Program-made: the position numbers and the translations under genes
The notes under the pieces: generated by a model
What the model was told of the DNA's origin: nothing
The model's database searches: none
The model's input: only the letters and a program-made list of their open reading frames with translations
Source: Clostridia bacterium
Lineage (GTDB): Bacteria > Bacillota > Clostridia > Christensenellales > Aristaeellaceae
DNA length: 47,344 nt
Direction of reading: 5' to 3'
NCBI GenBank assembly: GCA_030537395.1
Contig: JAUNMW010000006.1
Location: 1-47,344 of the forward strand
Shown here: piece by piece, positions 41,778 through 47,344 of the stretch
How the letters are laid out: each line of letters opens with the position of its first letter
Numbering within the stretch: the stretch's first letter is position 1

Positions 41778-43884
41778 AGGATTTTGCCTGCTGCTGCTTT
41801 TGCTGCTTCTGCCCTGCATCGGCATGGCGGAAACCCATACGGTGGAAAATGAAGGCTATGCTTTGACCATAGACGGTGAAACCATGGCGCTGACGATGCT
41901 GGATAAGGCCAGCGGCAAGCTGTATGCCAGCGGGGCAGACCCGGACAGCGTGTCCGGCAACGCCGCCTGGAAGGGCTTCCTGTCCTCCTCCTTCAGCATT
42001 GATTACGTGTCCGGCACCAGCACTTCGGCCCAGCGGGCGGACGTGCGCACGGGAGAAGCGCAGCTTGCTATGGAAAAGCTGGAGAACGGCGCGGATTTCA
42101 CGGTGGATTTTCCTTCCCTCGGTCAAAAAATGAAGGTAGAAATCCGGCTGGAGGCAGACGGGCTGTCCATTTTGGTGCCGGGGGACGCCATTCAGGAATA
42201 CGGCGAAACCCAGCTTTGTGGCCTGTACCTGCTGCCCTGCTTCGGCGCGGCGCGCCTGAATGAGCAGGCGGGCTATATGCTGATCCCGGAGGCGGCGGGA
42301 GCCATCATCGCCTTTTCCGATGGCAAGGGAATGGGCAACACGCCTTATATCAAGCGGATTTACGGGGCCAACGTGGGGGTGGACCGGAGCACATCTTCCC
42401 GCCTGAACCGCCCCGCGGAGGAAATCACCCTGCCGATTTACGGCATGGCCTATTCCGAGGAAGGCGCGGCTTTCCTGGCCGTGGCGGAAATGGGGGAGGA
42501 AGCCGCGGAAATGCTGGCCTATCCCGGCGGCGTGATCACGGAATACAATTGGGCGGCGGTTCACTTCATCCTGCGGGAATCCTATATTCGCCAAACCACC
42601 CGCACCATGGGCCTGCCCGCCCGGGAAACCAATGCCTATTGCCGGGATATGAAGGTGCGCTTCTATTTCCTGCAAGGGGAGGAAGCCAGCTACGCCGGCA
42701 TGGCCCGGAAGTACCGGCAGGTACTGGAGGCTCAAAACGCCCTGCAAAACGCCGATACCTCCTACCGCCCCCGGTTGGATTTCCTGGGCGCGGAAACGGA
42801 AAAGTTTCTGTTGTGGGATCAATTGGTGCCTATGACCACGGTAAACCAGGCGAGGGAAATTTTACAGGACGCTTTGAGCCGGGGCCTGACGCCGCCCCTG
42901 ATCAATTACCGGGGCTGGCAAAGCGGAGGGCTTTCCAAAAACTATGGCAGCGGGGCTGTGGGGCTGGAAGGCAAGCTGGGCAGCATGAAGGATTTGGCGG
43001 CCCTGCGGAATGAAACTCAAGCCGCGGGCGGAGCGTTTTTTCTGGAAACCGATCCCGTGCTGGCGAACCCGGGCCACATGTACAATATGCGCCTGGACAT
43101 CGTGCGCTCCATCGGCCAAACGGTGGCGGAAATCCCCACGGGGAAGGAATTGTACCCTTCCATGTATTACCTAACGCCCCGGCGCACGGCGGAAATCCTG
43201 GCAGATTACCAAAAGACCCATCAAGCCGATTTTTCCGGCGTTACGCTGGCAACGCTGTCCAATACGCTGTTTTCCTACTATTCCGCCGGAAGGAACTATA
43301 CCCGGGGCGAGGCGCTGGAAAGCGCACGGGAAGCGATGGGGCGGCTTGGAGATATGAAGCTGGCCCTGAAAAATCCCCTGGCGGCTTACTATCCTTACAT
43401 GGCGGCATATCTGGATCTGCCCCTGAACTGCACCAGCTATTCCTTCATCACCGCCGAGGTGCCCTTCCTGCCCCTGGTACTCAGCGGCCATGTGCCCTGC
43501 TTCGGCAATTACAACAATTTTGATTCCAACCAGCAGCGGCAGCTGCTCAAGCTGATCGAATACGGCGCGAACCCCTCCTTCCTGATCACGGCGGAGGAAG
43601 TGCAAAAGCTGATGAATACCAATTCCTCCGACGTGTTCACGGCCCAGTGGGATGTCATGGCCGATACGGTACTCAAAACGGATGAGGAAATCCGAGCCCT
43701 CCGCGCACAGATCGGAGATCGGGTGATGACGGATCACACCTTGCTTTCGCCGGGCGTGGCCCAGGTGCGCTATGGTGATGATGTTTTCCTGCTGGTGAAT
43801 TACGGCGATCAGCCCTGCACGGTGAACGGAACGCAGGTGGAGCCCCTGAGCTATGCTTTGGTGAAAGGGGGCGGGGCGGAATGA
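41767..43884 (+). CDS. Large secreted protein of DUF5696 type, glycosidase-like
   Basis: 705 aa. Signal peptide (LLLLLLLPCIGMAETH, cleavage near GMAET). The N-terminal ~260 residues are beta-rich (ENEGYALTIDGETMALTMLD, GYMLIPEAAGAIIAFSDGKG), like the N-terminal sandwich of some glycosidases. The rest resembles a TIM-barrel-type region: PPLINYRGWQSGGLSKNYGS, GGAFFLETDPVLANPGHMYN, SFITAEVPFLPLVLSGHVPC. I recognise the overall pattern as that of DUF5696 proteins found beside sugar transporters in Paenibacillus and Clostridia. Catalytic residues cannot be named with confidence; E and D in FFLETDP are candidates. It starts inside the end of the propeller gene and ends in an ATGA overlap with the next permease, so it is tightly coupled. 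An exported polysaccharide-cleaving or -binding role is inferred. Confidence 0.82.
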   Translation: MKAKGFCLLLLLLLLPCIGMAETHTVENEGYALTIDGETMALTMLDKASGKLYASGADPDSVSGNAAWKGFLSSSFSIDYVSGTSTSAQRADVRTGEAQLAMEKLENGADFTVDFPSLGQKMKVEIRLEADGLSILVPGDAIQEYGETQLCGLYLLPCFGAARLNEQAGYMLIPEAAGAIIAFSDGKGMGNTPYIKRIYGANVGVDRSTSSRLNRPAEEITLPIYGMAYSEEGAAFLAVAEMGEEAAEMLAYPGGVITEYNWAAVHFILRESYIRQTTRTMGLPARETNAYCRDMKVRFYFLQGEEASYAGMARKYRQVLEAQNALQNADTSYRPRLDFLGAETEKFLLWDQLVPMTTVNQAREILQDALSRGLTPPLINYRGWQSGGLSKNYGSGAVGLEGKLGSMKDLAALRNETQAAGGAFFLETDPVLANPGHMYNMRLDIVRSIGQTVAEIPTGKELYPSMYYLTPRRTAEILADYQKTHQADFSGVTLATLSNTLFSYYSAGRNYTRGEALESAREAMGRLGDMKLALKNPLAAYYPYMAAYLDLPLNCTSYSFITAEVPFLPLVLSGHVPCFGNYNNFDSNQQRQLLKLIEYGANPSFLITAEEVQKLMNTNSSDVFTAQWDVMADTVLKTDEEIRALRAQIGDRVMTDHTLLSPGVAQVRYGDDVFLLVNYGDQPCTVNGTQVEPLSYALVKGGGAE

Positions 43885-44837
43885 AAAAGAAACGTTTCGG
43901 CCTGGTGGCCCGGCGGGAAATGAAGGGCTACATCTTCCTGCTGCCCTGGCTCATCGGCTTTGTGTGCTTTTTCGCGGTGCCCCTGGTTCAATCCTTCATT
44001 TACAGCCTAAGCAACGTGAAAATGACCGCCGCGGGCCGGAAAATGAGCTATGTGGGCTTTGACAACTTTAAGTACCTGTTCAATGAAGATACGGTGTTTA
44101 CGGGCCTGCTGACCGATTTCTACCGGGAAGCCATCCTGCGCCTGGCGGTGATCCTGGTGTTTTCCCTGGTGATTGCCATGATGCTGAACCACAACATCAA
44201 GGGCAAGGGCGTATACCGCACCATCTTCTTCCTGCCCATCATCGTGGTGTCCGGCCCGGTGCTCCAGCGCCTGATGGACGAGGGGGCCACCACCGTGCCG
44301 CTCATTGAAAGCTACGGAGTGTCGGGCATCATTTCGGAACTGCTGCCCGCGTCCCTGGCGAACCCTCTGAACGGGCTGTTTACCCAATTGATTTTGGTGC
44401 TCTGGTATTCCGGCGTACCCATCCTGATCTACATGGCGGGCTTGCAGAAAATTGATCGGGCGGTGTACGAAGCGGCGCTGATCGACGGGGCCGGGGGCTG
44501 GGTGGCCTTTTGGAAAATCACCCTGCCCGCCATTCAGCCCATGATCCTGATCAACGGCATTTACACCTTGGTGTTTCTGGCCACCAGCGGCCTGAACAGC
44601 GTAATTTCCGAAATCAATTCCCGCATGTTCAATACGTCCTTTGGGGGCGGCTACGGCGTGGCCTCCGCCATGGCCTGGGTGTATACGCTCACCCTGGCCG
44701 TGGGGCTGCTGGTGATCTATCTGGTCACCAAGCCCCGAAAAGCCACGGTGGTTGAAGTGAGCAAAACCAGAGAGCAGATCAGGGTGGAGCGCTTGCACGC
44801 CCAGCGGGCCGCCGCCCGGAAAGGAGGCGCGGCATGA
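43881..44837 (+). CDS. Sugar ABC transporter permease (MalF/UgpA type), second of three
   Basis: 318 aa, six membrane segments. The N-terminus GYIFLLPWLIGFVCFFAVPL is typical of the group. EAA loop RAVYEAALIDGAGGWVAF followed by ITLP. The ATG overlaps the DUF5696 stop by 4 bp and its own stop overlaps the next permease start by 4 bp, so it pairs with that MalG-type subunit. The C-terminal tail is basic and unusually long (about 35 residues after the last helix). No ATPase is encoded nearby. Confidence 0.92.
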   Translation: MKKKRFGLVARREMKGYIFLLPWLIGFVCFFAVPLVQSFIYSLSNVKMTAAGRKMSYVGFDNFKYLFNEDTVFTGLLTDFYREAILRLAVILVFSLVIAMMLNHNIKGKGVYRTIFFLPIIVVSGPVLQRLMDEGATTVPLIESYGVSGIISELLPASLANPLNGLFTQLILVLWYSGVPILIYMAGLQKIDRAVYEAALIDGAGGWVAFWKITLPAIQPMILINGIYTLVFLATSGLNSVISEINSRMFNTSFGGGYGVASAMAWVYTLTLAVGLLVIYLVTKPRKATVVEVSKTREQIRVERLHAQRAAARKGGAA

Positions 44838-45826
44838 CCACGAAAGCCAAACCCTCCGCACGGAAAAACAGGGCCCAGGCCATCAAAAAGGCCCTGGTGG
44901 GCAGCAACGGAAAGCTGGGCCTGGGGGCCAAGATCTTCCTGTATGTGATGCTCACCTCCCTGGGCTTTGTGTACATTTACCCCATTCTGCATATGGGGGT
45001 CACCAGTCTGAAATCGCTGACGGATCTGCTGGACCCCTCCGTGCAGTGGCTGCCCCATCAATTGAGCCTGGATAATTACCAAAAGGCCCTGGAGGTCATG
45101 GGCTTCCGGGAGCATTTGATGGATACGCTGCTGGTATCCTTCCTGCCCAGCCTGTTCCAAACCTTTTCCTGCGCCCTGGCGGGCTATGCCTTCGCCAGAT
45201 TCCGCTTCAAAGGAAAGAATTTCTGGATGGCCTGCGTGCTGCTCACCTTCATTGTGCCTTTCCCGGTGCTCATGGTGCCCACCTACACCCTGTATTCCGA
45301 TTACGGCATCTTAGGCTCTATCCTCACCATGATCCTGCCCGCCGCGGCCGGCCAGGGCCTGCGTAGCGCCATCTTCATTCTCATCTACAAGGCGTTCTAC
45401 GAGCAGACCCCTGCCTCTCTGGACGAGGCCGCCCGGGTGGACGGGGCCAGCGAAAAGCGCATCTTCTTCACCATCGGCGTGCCCCTGGGCCTGCCCGCCA
45501 TGCTGACCACCTTCCTGTTTTCCTTCGTGTGGTACTGGAATGAAACCTACACCACCAGCCTGTACATGGGCAACGCCGCCCTGGGGGATACCCATAGCGT
45601 GTCCACGCTGCTGATGGAGCTGAGCAAATTTGAGGACAGCTACAAGGCCTACCTGGAAAAGGTCAGTGGCTGGGCCGCCAAAATGGGCGGGGCCACCAAC
45701 ATTCAAAACGAGGCCGTCACCATGGCCGGCACCATTTTGACCATCCTGCCCCTCTTGATCATCTACTTCTGTTTGCAGCGGTACTTTACCGAAGCCATCG
45801 ACAGAAGCGGCATCACGGGTGAATAA
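44834..45826 (+). CDS. Sugar ABC transporter permease (MalG/UgpE type), third of three
   Basis: 330 aa, six membrane segments. EAA loop ASLDEAARVDGASEKRIFFT followed by GVPLGLPA. FMACVLLTF-type and PFPVLMVPTYTLYSDYG segments match MalG-like subunits, and the end YFCLQRYFTEAIDRSGITGE is the group's usual C-terminus. A ~35-residue insertion between the last two helices (LSKFEDSYKAYLEKVSGWAA region) is longer than usual and may lie outside. It overlaps the preceding permease gene by 4 bp and precedes a second binding-protein gene. Confidence 0.92.
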   Translation: MTTKAKPSARKNRAQAIKKALVGSNGKLGLGAKIFLYVMLTSLGFVYIYPILHMGVTSLKSLTDLLDPSVQWLPHQLSLDNYQKALEVMGFREHLMDTLLVSFLPSLFQTFSCALAGYAFARFRFKGKNFWMACVLLTFIVPFPVLMVPTYTLYSDYGILGSILTMILPAAAGQGLRSAIFILIYKAFYEQTPASLDEAARVDGASEKRIFFTIGVPLGLPAMLTTFLFSFVWYWNETYTTSLYMGNAALGDTHSVSTLLMELSKFEDSYKAYLEKVSGWAAKMGGATNIQNEAVTMAGTILTILPLLIIYFCLQRYFTEAIDRSGITGE

Positions 45827-45839
45827 CCCGATATCTTTG

Positions 45840-45871
45840 CGGAAGAAGGCGGTGCGTTGCCTTCGGTTCCG
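45840..45871 (+). other. Intercistronic hairpin before the second binding-protein gene
   Basis: CGGAA-GAAGGC (45840-45850) pairs with GCCTTC-GG-TTCCG (45859-45871), with a GG bulge and 8-nt loop. It lies in the only sizeable gap of the operon and has no T-run, so it may mark mRNA processing that lets the binding protein be made in excess. Confidence 0.5.
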
Positions 45872-45914
45872 TGTCAGATATAGCAATACCAAGAACAAAA
45901 AAGGAGGTTTCCCC

Positions 45915-47255
45915 ATGAAAAAGCTGCTTTCCATGCTGCTGATCCTGGCGCTGGCGATGAGCGCGATGCCCTTTGCCCTGGCCGAAGGATTGGAACCCCT
46001 GACCACCGATGAAATCACCTTGCGGTATGCCTGCTGGGGCCAGGCGGAAGCCGGCGAGCCCGAAGTGCTGCAGGCGCTGATCGCCCAGTTTGAAGAAGCC
46101 CATCCCAACATCCACGTGGAATTTGTGCCCATCGATCAGGGCACCTGGGACGCGGGCCTGACCAACCTGGCCTCTCAGGGCCAGCTGCCCGATGTGTTCT
46201 GGGTCTTCTCTGTCAGCGCCGCCGTGTCCAATGAGTGGGCCCTGGAACTGACTGAATTCTATGAAAAGGACCCGGACGCTCAGGAGCTGTACCCCACCAT
46301 GGTGTCCAGCAGCAAGATCGGCGGAAAGAACTATTCCTATCCCGCCGTGCTGTTCCCCCACATGGTATTCATGAACAAGACCCTGTTCGATAAGTACAAT
46401 GTGGATCTGCCCTCCACTGACTGGACCTGGGACGATTACTTCGATCTGGCCGAGGAGCTGAGCCATCCCGAGGAATTCTATTTCGGTGTTTCCAATCCCC
46501 TGTATGTGGATTTGTTCCCCGCCGCCATCAACGGCAACCAGGGCAAGTTCGGCTGGGACGGCGAAGCGTACCACTTTGACGACGCTTGGGTGGAAGCTGT
46601 GGAAACCCGCGCCGAAGTGATCAACAACAAGATTTGTGAGTGGATGAGCGCGGAAGACAAGGAAGCCGTGCTGGGCGATCCCGGCGCCTGGCCTCCCGGA
46701 AAGGGCCGCACCGCCATGCACATTGACTGGCCCTGGACCATGGCCATGTTCAACACCACCGTGAAGGAAGAAACCGGCTGCGAATTCGTGTACTATCCGC
46801 TGCCCATGGGCGAAGGCAAGGGCGAGTTGGCCATCGTGGATAACGGCATCATCGCCGCCTCCACCGAGCATCCCCGGGAAGCCTGGGAGCTGGCCAAGTG
46901 GATGAGTTGGGGCCCCATGGCCGCTTTAAAGCGTCAGGAAACCTACCGTTCCCTGGGCTATCCCGTCAGCCGTATGCCTGTGGTAAGCACCCCCGAAGTG
47001 TGGCAGGATCTGGTGGACAACGCGGACGACACCATCAAGGGCTTCTATGAAGCAGTGCTCACCCGCGGCGTCAACTTCGTTCCCTCCAACTGGCCGGTGT
47101 GCCCGGGCTGGGGCGAAATTGAAGCCTACTACAATTCCAACGATATCAACGGCAAGATCCTGCGGGGCGAACTGAGCGCCGCCGACGTGGCCGCCGAATT
47201 GGAAGAAGTGGCCAACCGCGGCCGGGACAACTACCTGGCCTCCATCGCCGAATAA
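45915..47255 (+). CDS. Extracellular sugar-binding protein of ABC importer
   Basis: 446 aa from the ATG at 45915, preceded by a perfect AAGGAGG. Signal peptide with cleavage near FALAEG; no lipobox cysteine, unusual for a Gram-positive binding protein, so its retention is unclear. Family 1 fold: ITLRYACWGQAEAGEPEVLQ at the start, FEEAHPNIHVEFVPI, LPDVFWV, VFMNKTLFDKYNVDLP (hinge), PREAWELAKWMSWG near the end. It probably feeds the permease pair encoded directly upstream. It is much shorter than the fusion binding protein of the same operon and clearly not its duplicate. Confidence 0.93.
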   Translation: MKKLLSMLLILALAMSAMPFALAEGLEPLTTDEITLRYACWGQAEAGEPEVLQALIAQFEEAHPNIHVEFVPIDQGTWDAGLTNLASQGQLPDVFWVFSVSAAVSNEWALELTEFYEKDPDAQELYPTMVSSSKIGGKNYSYPAVLFPHMVFMNKTLFDKYNVDLPSTDWTWDDYFDLAEELSHPEEFYFGVSNPLYVDLFPAAINGNQGKFGWDGEAYHFDDAWVEAVETRAEVINNKICEWMSAEDKEAVLGDPGAWPPGKGRTAMHIDWPWTMAMFNTTVKEETGCEFVYYPLPMGEGKGELAIVDNGIIAASTEHPREAWELAKWMSWGPMAALKRQETYRSLGYPVSRMPVVSTPEVWQDLVDNADDTIKGFYEAVLTRGVNFVPSNWPVCPGWGEIEAYYNSNDINGKILRGELSAADVAAELEEVANRGRDNYLASIAE

Positions 47256-47344
47256 GCGGAGGACGGGAGTTTTCTGGGGGAGGGGCGGGGTGTATCGCGC
47301 CGGCGCTCGGGTGAGCGGGCGCGCCCCCCCCCCCGCCGTCCACG
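47256..47344. other. G- and C-rich tail at the window end
   Basis: After the last stop codon the sequence is very G- or C-rich and ends in a C homopolymer. No gene or T-tract terminator is visible. It may be the low-quality end of an assembled contig. Confidence 0.4.

Noticed and set aside
47256..47344. G/C-rich tail as a regulatory or G-quadruplex element
   Set aside because: It is at the very end of the window and ends in a homopolymer, so a sequencing or assembly artefact is more likely.

Overview
The window looks like a chromosomal piece of an anaerobic, gut- or rumen-type Clostridia (Bacillota) genome. Supporting this are the high-GC DNA with strong AGGAGG-type ribosome binding sites, sigma-A-like promoters, a SpoVT/AbrB fragment, LplB/YtcP-type sugar ABC permeases, a large membrane-bound AraC regulator and many intracellular glycosidases. 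The genus cannot be fixed from the sequence alone. No rRNA, tRNA or CRISPR array was seen.

Layout. (1) 1-1633: a hairpin repeat cut by the window edge and a sulfatase gene. (2) 1685-7080, minus strand: a zinc-homeostasis locus with a Zur-type repressor, a small Cys-rich membrane protein, a His-rich zinc-binding protein (ZnuA), a 143-aa secreted protein, ZnuC, ZnuB and a lipoprotein. A 331-bp MITE-like inverted-repeat element splits the locus. The 143-aa protein and the lipoprotein share a CC...E-F/I...G-x-F layout. (3) 7218-13129, plus: two alpha/beta-hydrolase esterases, a LacZ-type GH2 enzyme and a MOFRL-family glycerate kinase, ending in a clear terminator. (4) 13269-13797: a dense block of palindromic repeats. 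(5) 13878-16307, minus: a 778-aa glycosidase-like protein. (6) 16643-19247, plus: a KDG-type PfkB kinase and a pyrophosphate-type phosphofructokinase. (7) 19311-23115, minus: an FAD oxidoreductase, a five-Asp-box sialidase-fold protein and a UroD-like protein. (8) 23551-34196, minus: a polysaccharide-utilisation operon with two LplB/YtcP permeases, a binding protein, an SGNH acetylesterase, an AraC sensor-regulator, a GH2 and a GH43. The substrate is probably a decorated hemicellulose or pectin side chain. (9) 34200-35832: a graveyard of mobile DNA holding an AbrB fragment, an orphan BrnA-like antitoxin and a replication-initiator fragment. (10) 35920-47255, plus: a seven-gene, tightly coupled operon.

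The last operon is the best candidate for an undescribed system. It has three sugar-type ABC permeases and two binding proteins, one of them fused behind two beta-rich modules and a helical region. It also has a secreted beta-propeller/TPR protein anchored by a Yip1-like membrane domain, and a 705-aa secreted DUF5696-type protein. It has no ATPase, regulator or recognised glycosidase of its own.

A second theme is a family of structured repeats. Two copies, 19 kb apart (13269-13373 and 32134-32240), have near-identical linkers but different hairpin stems that keep their base pairing. That pattern suggests selection on a folded RNA or ssDNA.
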